Shown piece after piece: positions 10,101 through 21,013 of a DNA stretch of 64,000 nucleotides. The stretch comes from Caenorhabditis elegans. Lineage: Eukaryota; Nematoda; Chromadorea; Rhabditida; Rhabditidae. The notes below the pieces were generated by a model, which searched no databases, was not told the origin of the DNA, and worked only from the letters and a program-made list of their open reading frames with translations. The stretch covers positions 13,884,501-13,948,500 of the forward strand of contig NC_003280.10 of assembly GCF_000002985.6 (NCBI RefSeq). The letters run 5' to 3'. The translations under genes were made by a program, and so were the position numbers. Position 1 is the stretch's first letter; the number at the start of each line of letters is the position of its first letter.

Positions 10101-13100
10101 CTGATTTTTCGTTGAAAAATTGAGCAAAAATCGATAATTTATAAAATTCATATAAAATTGTACAGTTTCCAGAAAAATTTGATTTTTCAGTGAGAAAAAT
10201 TGGAAAATCCGTTAAAAAAAACCACTGAAATTGAAAAAATCAGAATTGTGAAAAACTGAGAAATAAAAAAAAAACTTAAAAAAAAAAAAATTTCTAGAAA
10301 ATCCTAATTTTCCAGCTAAAAAACACAGAAAATTGATTTTAAAAATCGATAAAAATTTTTTTTTTTTGAAAATTTTTGAGAAAATATATTAAAAATTCTG
10401 ATTTCTTTAGTGAAAAACTGAGAAATTAAAAAAAAAAACTTTACAAAAAAAATTTTCTAGAAAATCTTAATTTTCCTGTTAAAAACGCAAAAATTGATCG
10501 AAAATCGATAAAAACTTTTTTTTTTTTAATTTTTGAGAAAAAATATTAAAAATTCTGATTTCTCTAGTGAAAAACTGAGAAATGAAAAAAAACTTAAAAA
10601 AAAAAAATTTTCTAGAAAATCCTAATTTTCCAGCTAAAAAACAGAAAATTGATTTAAAAAATCGATAAAAACTTTTTTTTGAAAATTTTTGAGAAAGAAA
10701 CGCAAAATTTTACATAAAACGTTTATTTTCAAGTAGAAAATCTATTAAAAAAAAAAGAATTTTATTCCCAAAAAATCTTTAAAAATACAATTTAAAACGG
10801 AAAATTAAAAAAAAAAAATTTTTTTTGAGAAAAAAATTTAAAAATCCAGAAAACGTTGATTTTCAACTAGAAAATCTCTAAAAAAATGCCAAAAAAAAAG
10901 CCAAAAACCCCAAAAAACGTCCCAAATTTCTTGCAGTATACGAAAAAAGAAAACTCTTTTTGAGAAAAAATATTAAAAATTCTGATTTCTTTAGTGAAAA
11001 ACTTGAGAAATAAAAAAGAAAACTTTAAAAAAAAAATTTTTTCTAGAAAATCCTAATTTTCCAGCTAAAAAACACAGAAAATTGATTTAAAAAATCGATA
11101 AAAACTCTTTTTTTTTTTGAAAATTTTTGAGAAAGAAACGCAAAATTTTACAGAAAACGTTTATTTTTTATAAAAAGAATTTTATTCCCAAAAACCCCAA
11201 AAAATCCAAATTTTTCTAAAACTCTAAAAATAAAAAAATAAAGTAAAAAATCTTTAAAAATACAATTTAAAACGGAAAATTAAAAAAAAAAATTTGTTGA
11301 GAAAAAAATTTAAAAATCCAGAAAACGTTGATTTTCAACTAGAAAATCTTTAAAAAATGCCAAAACCCCCAAAAAACCGCGAATTTCTTGCAGTATACGA
11401 CCCGGAAAACAACCGCGATCCACTATTCGACGAGCTGACCGAGGTGGAGCTCGGCGTGCTCGACGCCTACGAGCACGACATTGAAATCGCGCTAACCGAG
11501 GCTCAAAAGAAGGAACGAACTCGGCTGAAGGCGAAATTCGCGCTGAACAAAGTGATCGGAATCTATCAAACACTGGACACAGCGACCCACGGCCTGACTG
11601 CCGGCGAACTTCACACTGATACGATCAATCATCTCCGTGATATGGCCAGCTACGTCGTTGAGCTAGTCTGCCAGATTGACGCGGAGGTGAAGGTTCGGAG
11701 GAATCCCGCGTTGCGAATCGACGACGTCAAACGAGATATGATCGCCGGAATTGCGATGCAGGAGCGGGTTCATCAGCCTGAACGTCGGCCGAGAAGATCC
11801 GCTGCACCAGCATCACCAGCTAAGCCACAGTATAGACCTCAACCGCCAGCTCGGAGCCACGAGGAGTATACCCAAAGGATCATGAATAAGGTGAAGGAGT
11901 ACATGCCGAGACGACGCCCCGATGCTTATGATCTTCAGCAGGGTCAGCAGCAGAGCCGGCTTCAGATGCTCCGAGAGCAGACCCTGCTCCGTGCTCCGCT
12001 GGAAGAGGAGAAGCCGCCTGTCGCCACAATGGCCCCAGTTCCAGACGAGCACAAGGCGATCCCGTGGACTCGGCCTGGCCGGAAACGGGCGATGGGGCCT
12101 GGGGAGGCGGCGACGGCGCCTGCGAAGAGGCGAGGAAGGCCTACGAAAAAGGAGGAGGCGGCGGAAGCGGCGGCCAAATTGATTCAGGCCGAGAATGAGA
12201 TGGTTGTAGAGGAGGAGGAGGTGGAGGAGCCCCCAGTGGTGGAGCAGGAGCAGGTGCCAAAAGAGAAAGAAGTAGAGGTTGCAGAGGTAGAAATTGGCAA
12301 AAAATCAGAAAATTCACCTTTTTTGGCGCGAAAAAATGGCAAAATTCTGCATTTTTACCTTCAAAAATGACGAAAAACCTTGGAAATTGAGGAAAAAGCA
12401 TTCGGCCATTTTGTGGGCGTGGCTTGCTATGCTCCGCCCCTTTTTGAGTGGTCTCACAGTGAAAATTGGGCTCCCGAGAGGAATTTATTTTCTGAAATTT
12501 GGTAACTGTTTATCAGAAAAAATGAAAACATTTTTTTTTTACAAAAAGCCAAATTTCAGAAAATAAATCCTCCTCGGGAGCCCAATTTTCACTGTGAGAC
12601 CACTCAAAAAGAGGCCGAGCATAGCAAGCCACGCCCACAAAATAGCCGAATGCTTTTTCCTCAATTTTCAAGGTTTTTCGTCATTTTTGAAGGGGTAAAA
12701 ATGCAGAATTTTGCCATTTTTTCGCGCCAAAAGAAGGTGAATTTTCTGATTTTTTTTTAATCGAAAAAACAACCATTTTGTGGGCGTGGCTTATGGTTTT
12801 CCGCGCCCCCTTTTTTGCCGAAACAACTGGCAAAAAACACGCTTTTTTGCGTGTTAAAAAAGTTAATATCTCCAAAAATTTCTGTCATTTTCTCGAAATT
12901 TCACAGAAAAAACTAGAAAATTGATGGAAAAAACATTCGACCATTTTGTGGGCGTGGCTTTTTGTGGGCGTGCTCCGCCTCTTTTTGAGTGGTCTCACTG
13001 CGAAAATCCGGCTCCCAAGGACTTTTTTTTATAAAATTTGGTTTTTTGTTAAAAAAAAATTTCCCCTTTTTCTGATTCTGAACTTTTTTTTTAAACGAAA

Positions 13101-13659
13101 AAAAAACCCTATTTTATGGGCGTGGCTTGTGTGATGCCCCGCCCCCACATTCAAGCCACGCCTACGAAATGGACAAAAATTCGAATTTTTCCGATTTTTC
13201 GAGGAATTTGAAAAAAAATACATTTTTTCTGGAAAAAAAAAATTGAAAACTGCAAAAATAACCATTTTGTGGGCGTGGCTCGTCACGTCCCGCCCTTTTT
13301 TGAGTGGTCTCACAGCGAATACATGAACCAACTTTTCCAGAATTTTTTTTTTTTTTTAGGCTGGAAAATTTTTGTGCAACTTTCCGGCGAAAAAATAAAT
13401 TTTTAATGGACAAAAAATTTTGGAATTTGAATTTTAGCACATTTCAAATTGAAAAATGTCGTCGAAAATTGCAATTTTTGTATGGCTTGGAGTCAAGAAA
13501 ACCCTCTAATTTCCGAATATTCAGGCTGAAAAGCTGCCGGAACAAGTCAAAACTGAGCCATCGGTCACCCCATCATCAGCTCCACCGACACCTGCAACAA
13601 CGGCGACAAAAACCCGTACCGGACGTGTTGTAAAGCCCAAAAAATGGGATGATAATTGA
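4162..13659 (+). CDS. mcd-1: Single C2H2 zinc-finger nuclear protein, probably MCD-1
   Basis: Seven exons join in frame: 4162-4225, 4300-4418, 6111-7042, 7942-8246, 9198-9455, 11394-12286 and 13525-13659, for about 901 residues. Residues 1-140 are very rich in Glu, Asp and Val. One C2H2 finger (CAEC, then HMIKQH) lies near residues 260-283. The fourth exon adds a Cys/His-containing segment (CIRVKYCDQH), the fifth is acidic, the sixth holds a helical region followed by a Pro/Arg/Ala/Glu-rich low-complexity tail, and the protein ends KPKKWDDN. From memory, MCD-1 is a zinc-finger protein that acts with LIN-35 Rb, DPL-1 and EFL-1 to promote programmed cell death; the sequence alone shows only a finger and low-complexity regions. 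The fifth exon's donor is set by frame (GTTCGT at 9456); an alternative GTGTTC lies two bases upstream. Gene structure is surer than the symbol. Confidence 0.75.
4419..6110 (+). repeat. AT-rich mcd-1 intron with internal duplication
   Basis: The intron is made of imperfect repeats around AAAATTCACATTTCCAGC and AAAATTCCGC. About 5220-5515 and about 5860-6125 are related copies (shared landmarks GATTATAAGCTGCAAAATTAC and CCGTGAATTTCGGGAAAATT). The first copy carries an echo of the start of the third exon at 5497-5521. Confidence 0.65.
7055..7856 (+). mobile_element. Foldback element, about 800 bp, in an mcd-1 intron
   Basis: The sequence from ACTGCAACTTTTTCCTCACG to the complementary GTGAGGAAAAAGTTGCAGT is one long, nearly perfect hairpin with its centre near 7455. 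Arms contain AGCGGCCGTTTACCTTGC and the AAGCAGCGGTGAAAGTGGGC block. No transposase frame is seen, so it would be non-autonomous. It starts only a dozen bases after the donor of the third mcd-1 exon. A second copy lies at 41590-42386. Confidence 0.75.
8247..11393 (+). repeat. AT-rich mcd-1 introns with phased A and T runs
   Basis: Apart from the fifth exon at 9198-9455, this stretch is tandem-like AT-rich sequence with A4-6 and T4-6 runs at short regular spacing. Longer near-copies occur around 10260-10690, 10970-11130 and 11150-11330 (landmarks TTTCTAGAAAATCCTAATTT and TTTGAGAAAGAAACGC). Around 10888-10945 there is an echo of the real acceptor at 11394. Confidence 0.55.
12301..13330 (+). repeat. 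Inverted repeats in the last mcd-1 intron
   Basis: About 12301-12510 and 12555-12752 are inverted copies spanning the AATTCACCTTTTTTGGCGCG block, GCATTCGGCCATTTTGTGGG and TGAGTGGTCTCACAGTG. Further GTGGGCGTGGCTT-type repeats follow at about 12777-13160 and 13260-13315. Confidence 0.65.
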
Positions 13660-14220
13660 GAATTTTTTCGTTTTTTTCCCACCAATTTTGCACTATTTTT
13701 AATCGATTTTTGATCTTTTTTTTGGCGGCGGGAAACGATGCTCCGAAATTCCGGGATATCGGAGTGTCGTTGTTGCTCCACCGCACACTTCTTTACTATT
13801 CTAATACACTTGATTCATTTTAATTTCCAACAATTTCTCCCATTTTTTTTGTTTTTTATTTATTTAAAATAACTTTTTATTACTGATAAACACCAAGAAT
13901 TGATATGAAAATATACAAAATTTTTGGGACAAAAAAAATTTGAAAAAAATTTCAAAAAAAAAATTGAGCGGTTTTAAGTGAATACCTACCGTATGGATTG
14001 TTTGCAATTTCAAAAAAAAAGTTTAGAAATTTTTGGAAAATTTAAAGGCGCATGGGTGGGGAGGTTGAAACAGAAACAATCCAACGATTTTCGAGAAAAA
14101 AAAGTGGCGAGGGAACAGTATAAGTGCGGAAATTTTTTTTGGAAAGTGACAAGGATAAGTTTTTTGTTTCGGTTTGATAAGAGAAAATAGGCACTTTTTG
14201 GGGGTTTTTAGACAGGATTT
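13660..14220. other. Convergent gap between mcd-1 and the membrane-protein gene
   Basis: AT-rich 3' flanks of two genes that face each other. No coding sequence or stable RNA is recognised. Confidence 0.5.
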
Positions 14221-16205
14221 TCAGGTACATTCGTCCTCGTCCTCCTCCTCGACCAATCCGAGCGTTATACGGGTCTGAAAATTGAGAAAATTTGAGCTAT
14301 TACACACATTTGGCCACGTTTTGCGGTGGAGCGCGCTTGCTGCTTATCGATTTTCCGCCATTTTGGGCAGCAGTTTTAGGAAAAAAAATCGATAAAATTT
14401 AGCAGTTTTGTCGGGATTTTATCGATTTTTCAAAAATTCCCCAACATTTTCCCGACAGAACTGCCAAAATTTATCGATTTTTGCACTTAACACTTTATAA
14501 TATTGCGAAAAAACTCCAGAACATCGATAAACAGCAAGCGCGCTCCACCGCACAATGTTAAATTTTCAAAAAATGGATAAAATGTGTGATATTATACGTT
14601 CCATAAAAATTTCACTGGCTGTTTATCGATTTTATAGAGTTTCCTGCGTGATTTATCGATTTATCGCTATTTTGTAAAGTTTTGGGTAAAAAATCGATAA
14701 AATTGAGCACTTCTGGCGGGATTTTATCGATTTTTTACCCAAAACGTTACAAAACCGCGAAAAATCGATAAATCGCCACTGGAAACTCCAGAAAATCGAT
14801 AAACAGCAAGCGCGCTTCACCGCACATTGTTAAATTTTCAAAAAATCAGATAAAATTTGTAATATTACACGTGCCATAAACATTCCACATTGCGCGGTAG
14901 CGCGCGCGCTTGCTGTTTATCGATTTTTTGCGATTTTATAAAGTTTTGGGTAAAAAATCGATAAAATTGAGCATTTCTGGCGGGCTTTTATCGATTTTTT
15001 ACCCAAAACGTTACAAAACCGCGAAAAATCGTTAAATCGCCACTGGAAACTCCAGAAAATCGATAAACAGCAAGCGCGCTTCACCGCACATTGTTAAATT
15101 TTCAAAAAATCAGATAAAATTTGTAATATTATACGTGCCATAAAAATTCCACATTGCGCGGTAGCGCGCGCGCTTGCTGTTTATCGATTTTTCGCAATAT
15201 TGTAAAGTTTTGCGTGAAAAATCGATAAAATTGAGTAGTTCTGTGGGGATTTTATCGATTTTTTACCCAACACTTCACAAAATTGCGAAAAATCGATAAA
15301 TCGCCGCTGGAAACTCTGATGATCAATAAATACCAAGCGTGCTCCATCGCACAATGTGAAGCTTGTAAAAAAATCAATAATATTTGTAATATTATACGTG
15401 CCATAAAAACTTGACATTGCGCGATCGAGCGCGATTGCTGTTTATTGATTTTCTGGAGTTTCCAGCAGGATTTATCGATTTTTTGCGATTTTATAAAGTT
15501 TTGGGTAAAAAATCGATAAAATTTATCGGTTTTGTCGGGATTTTATCGATATCTCTTAAATTTTTCAATTTTATCGATTTTTACCAAAAAATTTGAAAAT
15601 ATTGCGAAAAATCGATAAATCCCGCTAGAAACTCCAGAAAATCAAGAAATAGCAATCGCGCTCTACCGCACAACGTGAAATTTTCAACAAAAAAAATCGA
15701 TAAAATTTGTCATATTATACGTGTCATAAAAATTTCACATTGAGCGGTGGAGCGCGCTTGCTGCTTTATTGATTTTTTCGAGATTCCAAACCGACATGAC
15801 ACAATCCGACACCACCCGTGCCATTATCGATCTTTTTTGGAATTTCAAACCGGCCTCTACCTCAGATTTTTCGGGCCTAACAGCCATCGTTGACATAACC
15901 GCAGCCTGATCGACGAGAAAATTCGAAGGCTTCTGCGCAAGCCGGAGTGTCTCCTGAAGACGGGCTTCTGCTTTCCGAATTTTGTCGGTGAGCGGATCCT
16001 CGTCGTGTTTAAACCATTTTTTGAGATAGTTTCGGAACAACTGAAATGGGCAAAAATGAAGTTTTGGCCGGCAGCTGGGCAAACTTACGTGGGGTGAAGC
16101 GCAAATTAAAATGACAATCATCCATCCGAATAGGACGCAGATTCCCAGAACAAATATGTTCCGGGATTCGCTGGGATCCTCACGGGCGAACAGATTTGGC
16201 GACAT
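14221..16205 (-). CDS. Small single-pass membrane protein, 116 residues, unknown function
   Basis: Exons on the minus strand are 16205-16089, 16040-15861 and 14274-14221; both junctions are phase 0. Residues about 17-36 (IFVLGICVLFGWMIVILI) form one transmembrane helix. The following segment is basic and helical (NYLKKWFKHDEDP, then KIRKAEARLQETLRLAQ) and the tail is acidic (LVEEEDEDECT). A TTTTTTTCAG acceptor lies four bases upstream of the ATG, which supports this start and suggests trans-splicing or a leader intron. The N terminus before the helix is short and does not look like a cleaved signal, so a signal-anchor arrangement is likely. I recognise no family. The second intron (1.6 kb) is almost all repeat. 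Confidence 0.7.
14295..15785 (-). repeat. ATCGAT-rich tandem and inverted repeat block
   Basis: About six units, near 280-300 bp apart, each contain GCGCGCTTGCTGTTTATCGA, a TTTTGGGTAAAAAATCGAT arm, its complement, and a closing ATCGATAAACAGCAAGCGCG. The units alternate direct and inverted parts, so each can fold on itself. The block fills an intron of the minus-strand gene. Confidence 0.75.
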
Positions 16206-16383
16206 TTTTCTGAAAAAAAAATTTTTTTCGGGAAAAAAATCAGTTTTCTAGTAATTTTGTGCAGTATTCGTAGTTTTTATTTTCCCAAACACTACAAAAT
16301 TGGGTGATGACGCGGCTGGGCATCAGGTACAAAAATTTTGAAAATCCAAAAAATCACATTTTTTCTGGTTTTTTCTAGATTTT

Positions 16384-16442
16384 TCTCTTAGGCTTAGGCT
16401 TGGGGCTTTGGCTTAGACTAGGGTTAGGGTTAGGCTTAGGCT
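16384..16442 (+). repeat. Degenerate telomere-like TTAGGC array
   Basis: Short run of TTAGGC and TAGGGT-type hexamers; the worm telomere repeat is TTAGGC. Confidence 0.75.
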
Positions 16443-16879
16443 TTTTTCGGACCCAAGACAACAAGACAACATTTGGAAATCGAAAATCCATTTTCTAATT
16501 CAAAAAATCAGAAGCTTCTCCGCTTTCTCTTTCCAGTTTTTATAGTTTTTTCTATCGTGGTCCCGAGAGAAATGGAATTCCATCGGGCTAATCGAAAGTG
16601 CACTTTTTCTCAAAGAGTATTGAAAACAAATTTGCAGACAGTGATAATTATAATAGAAAGAGCAAAACTTGCTCAATGAGCACCACTTGAAACGTCAAAA
16701 AATTGGTTTATGAACATTCGGGTTTCTTTGTTCAGAATGTTTCTTTGTTAAAAAGGTAGTTTGCAAAAAGATTCAAGGCAATTATGTTGTCAATGTGGTA
16801 TGTAATTCTTGAAAAAGTTGACATCTTGAACAAAGCTAACTCCCCCCGACATCTCACGGGCCCACACTTAGGTGAGGAC

Positions 16880-17500
16880 CGCTGAGGGTGAAGCTATCTT
16901 AAAACTTTAATATCTTAAAAACTACGGGATAAAATAAAGTACGTTAAATTTCCTATAACTTTGCAGTGAATAACATTTTTGCAGTGTTGCTTCTAACAAA
17001 GTTATAGCGCCCGACGCTCCACGGGTCAATTTTTTGAATTTGGAGTTGTCATCTTAAAACCCACATAACTCAAAAACTAAAAACGATATCAAAAAGTTGT
17101 TAACTAATAAAATAATGTACGTTAAATGTCCTATAACTTTGTAATGAATAACATTTTTGCAGTGTTGCTGCTAACAAAGTTCTAGCGCCCGACGCCTCGC
17201 GGGTCAATTTCTTGAATTGGGAATTGTCATCTTAAAACCCACATAACTGGAAAATTATTATCTATATGAAAAAGTTGTTTACTAATAAAATAATGTACGT
17301 TAAATTTCCTATAAATTTGCAGTGAACAACATTTTTGCAGTGTTGCTTCTAACAAAGTTATGGCGCCCGACGCTCCACGGGTCAATTTTTTGAATTTGGC
17401 TTAAAACCCACATAACTCGAAAACTAAAAACGATATCAAAAAGTTGTTAACTATTAAAATAATGTACGTTAAATTTCATATATTTCTGTAATTAAAATTT
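16880..17500 (+). repeat. Tandem repeat, unit about 178 bp
   Basis: GCAGTGTTGCTTCTAACAAAG recurs at about 16981, 17159 and 17337, with shared ATAATGTACGTTAAAT and CACGGGTCAATTT blocks. Three complete or nearly complete units plus partial ends. Confidence 0.75.
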
Positions 17501-19390
17501 TTTACACTTACCAATCTCTCTGCGTCATGCGAATCCGTGATGCCACCTCATGGTTTCTCGAAATTTGAAAATTTTCTTTATAATATTTTTGTAGAAATTT
17601 GTCGGAATAGAGTTCTGAAAATGAAAATTTAAAGCTTTTAAGACTACAAAATCCAACCGGAAGAAGCCGAGCGTTCAAGACAAAAAGACGAAAAGAAGAA
17701 GAGACAAAACTTCCAAAATTAGAGCTATGGGAACCCCGCCACGTATCGCATTTCTTTTTTCCAGCACATGGAAGACGTAAAAAATGTGTTGCTCGGCGAG
17801 CTAGATGTTTAATTTTTGAACATGACCAAGAAAAAGTGGTGAGGGAAAAGCTCAACCGGAAATGGGTGGACTTTTTTTTGTTACGGCATTTTTCTTTGAA
17901 TGGAAATTGGGATGATGATGATGATGATGAGAGCACACATATTATGAATGAGAAGTATGAATGAGTGAATGACGATGAATGAATAGGGCCATCCGGGAAA
18001 AAAATTTGGGTGAAAAAAAAAATGTTTTTTTGGTCATGGTGCATCGATGGGGAGACTTTTTTTAAAAAAGAATTGGGTCGGTGGACCCCAAATTGGAAAA
18101 AGTTACATAAAAGAGTGCTAATTGTAAAAAAATTTGGTACTTTTCCTATTTCTGCCCCCCAAAATGTTTTTCAATTTTTTAATTTAATTTAATTCAAACG
18201 TGAATTTTTATTTCAATAGTATTTCAACTGTTAGGCTTAGAAAACAACAATACTAAGCCTGGAAAAGTACCAAAAATTTAAGAAAAAAATAGCGAAAATT
18301 TTGAATTTCAAAAAAAAAAAACAAAAAATTGATTTCAAAACAGTTTTGAAAAAATTGAAAAAAAGTTTAAAATTTTTTTTTCAGCTTTTCAAAAATTTTA
18401 TGGCCTAAGATTTGTAATTTGTATTAACATCTCGCAAAAAATTATGAAAAAAGGAAATTAAGCCACGCCCATTTCTTGGCTGTTTGAATTTTTTTTGTTT
18501 TAATTTTACTCAAAATAAAAATAATTGATAAAAATTTTTTTTTTGAGATTTTTTTTCAGCTTTTCAAAATGTTTATAGTCTAGAATTTGTATCAACATTT
18601 CGAAAAAAAAATGAAAAAAGGAAAAATAGGCTCCGCCCACTTCTTGGCTGTTTGAATTTTTTTTTTTGAATTTTTTCCCAAAAAAACATCAAGCTCCAAA
18701 GAAACATGGCCTACCGGAAGTACAAAGGGCAAACAAAAAACTGCTGAAGGGATCCCGGATCCCGTGTGACCCATTTCCCATTTTTTCCAAGGAGGACCAA
18801 AACACACAAGAAACATTATGATGCACCATAACTTTAGAACAAAAAAAAACTTTTGGAGCGAAAAAAATTCTAAAACACAAAGTTTTGAGATGAAATGGGA
18901 CTTAAGGAGTCGAAGGAGAAGCCCCCATCATTTGTCATTGGAGCGCATTTGCATATGTGGAGCTAAAAATAGGCGGAAGCCTTTGAGGAAGCCAAAAGAA
19001 CGCCCTAGTACTTCATACTTCAAATAGACAAAATTTTGAAAAAATTAAAAGTATCCACTTTCTCCTGGAACAAAGTAAACGAGAGGAAGCAATAAATGAA
19101 ATGGATAGAAACCGAGGGACACACGAGGGTCCCCTTCTGCTCCAAACACACACGTTTGTGACGTCACAGTGAGCCCCAGCAGGAGCTCGGACACCGAAAG
19201 GATTAAATAACATTTGAAATGAGGAGACTCAAACACCACTAACTGACAAGTGCTTTCTTTGCCGCCAACGTTTTTGCAGTTATGGAACCACCACTTTTTA
19301 CATGGGTCACACACACACCTTGTTGTTGGGAGAGCACAATTATTTCTAACTCGCTGGGTAGATAGGTCAAAATTTAGTCTCTCAGGGGGA
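17501..19390. other. Gene-free stretch
   Basis: No supported gene. It contains a GAT microsatellite (about 17911-17930) and two related segments of about 130 bp at about 18380-18490 and 18545-18655 sharing TTTTTTTCAGCTTTTCAAAA and TTCTTGGCTGTTTGAATTTT. Open frames here are chance frames with skewed composition. Confidence 0.4.
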
Positions 19391-19394
19391 GCCT

Positions 19395-20058
19395 ATCCCT
19401 ATCCTAACAAAACCATACACCATACCGTACCCCTAGCCTTCATATAATACCATAACCCTAGCCTACAGTACCCCTTCGTTACTACCCTGTCATACCGTAC
19501 CCCTCCCCTACCCCCTCATACCGTACCCCTCTCCTACCCGACATACCATCCTAACATACCTCTAACTTTCAGTAAACCTATCCTATCATAACCCTAACGT
19601 ACCATACTTCTACCCTAAACTACCATAACCCCAGCCTACAGTACCCCCTTCGTTATTACCCTGCCATACCACCCCTGGCCTACCCTAACGTACCCGTAAT
19701 CTATCGTAATCTGCCCTACCGTACCCCTACTCTACTATATTGCAGCCCGACCGTATCCCTAGCCTACTGTACTCCTACCCGAAACTACCGTAACACTATC
19801 CTACCAGAACCCTAACATACCGTAACCCTACTCTACCATATTGCAACCCGACCGTAGCCCTAGCCTACTGTACTCCTACCCGAAACTACCATAACACTAT
19901 CCTACCAGAACCCTAACATACCGTAACCCTACTCTACCATATTGCAACCCGACCGTAGCCCTAGCCTACTGTACTCCTACCCGAAACTACCGTAACACTA
20001 TCCTACCAAAACCTTTATCTACCGTGCCCCTACCCTACAGTACCCCTACCCCCCCCCC
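19395..20058 (+). repeat. C-rich CTACC/CCCTA low-complexity block
   Basis: Irregular tandem copies of CTACCGTAACC and CCCTAGCCTACTGTACTCC. A segment of about 118 bp is repeated almost exactly (landmark AACCCGACCGTAGCCCTAGC at about 19845 and 19945). Confidence 0.75.
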
Positions 20059-20086
20059 ATAGCGCAATTTTATCTCAAAAAAGTGG

Positions 20087-20160
20087 TCGCGGTAGCTCAG
20101 TCGGGTAGAGGCTGGTTTACGAAATATGCCCCCCGGGTTCGAACCCCCACTAGGCTAAAA
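20087..20160 (+). tRNA. tRNA-like relic
   Basis: TAGCTCAGTCGGGTAGAG matches a D-arm and internal A box, and GGGTTCGAACCCC matches a T-arm and B box. The acceptor halves do not pair well and the anticodon stem is poor, so this is a tRNA pseudogene or tRNA-derived repeat, not a working tRNA. No anticodon can be assigned with confidence. Confidence 0.5.
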
Positions 20161-21010
20161 AATTTTATCTTCTCTTCTTTGCTTTGATAAACGTTAGGAA
20201 AATTCGAAAAAATCCACTTTTAAGCGATTTTTGGATTTTTAACACAAAAATCAACATTTTTCAGGAGAAAAAACGGAGAAAAAGCCTGGGGGAAACCAGG
20301 TGAAATGAATCAAACAGAGTTATTAGAGAGATATTAGATATATAAAAAGAACTAAGAAAAAGAAAGAAAAAGTGAGTGCTCTGCTTATTCATCATGTTGT
20401 TATGTATGTTTCTTAGATGGGGGGGGGGGGGCTAGGGACATGTTATGTCTTGACTATTTCTCTGAATACATTTTTATGAGAAATTGTTTTTTGGGGATTT
20501 TTGGGGCTTTTAGTTTCGGAATTTTATTAATTGGTCCCAGGGGATGAGAGGGGGATTTGAGGGGTAGAAGTGGAACTTTGAAGCTGGACTTTTGAAAAAT
20601 AGTTTTAAAAAAATCACCTAACTTATTCCCTTTTCATCAAAAGCCCTTTTCATCAAAAGCTCTGCAAATTGTGCATGTGAGCATTGCTTGTTGAACTTTG
20701 CTCGAAAATGGAGACAATAAAGAGGGGCTTAACTAGTTTTTTGCAGTGGTTTTTGATTCTGTTTTCAACTCAAAATTGAATATTCTACTGAGCCCAGCCT
20801 CCTCTCAAAAAAATTTGCAAGAACTACTTTTTAGGCCAAAATTTGGAAATATTTGCGACGAACACGCGAAATTACGAATATATTTTTTGAAAAAAAACGG
20901 ATGTTTTTTGATATTTCAGATAGAAGGAACATGTGCTCTTTTTGTTTTTCAGAGCAATTTTCAAATCGGAAAGATCAGGGTCATGGGACTGATCAGAAAT
21001 CTGGAATAAA
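20161..21010. other. Gene-free stretch with a 13-G run
   Basis: AT-rich with a homopolymeric G run at 20419-20431. No supported gene. Confidence 0.4.
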
Positions 21011-21013
21011 AAA

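Noticed and set aside
10905-10945. An additional mcd-1 exon at the TATACGA echo
   Set aside because: The reading frame after the echo has no coding character and runs straight into A-rich intron sequence.
17508-18044. 178-codon minus-strand open frame upstream of the membrane-protein gene
   Set aside because: Phe/Ser-rich low-complexity product, no splice-consistent partners and no recognisable motif.
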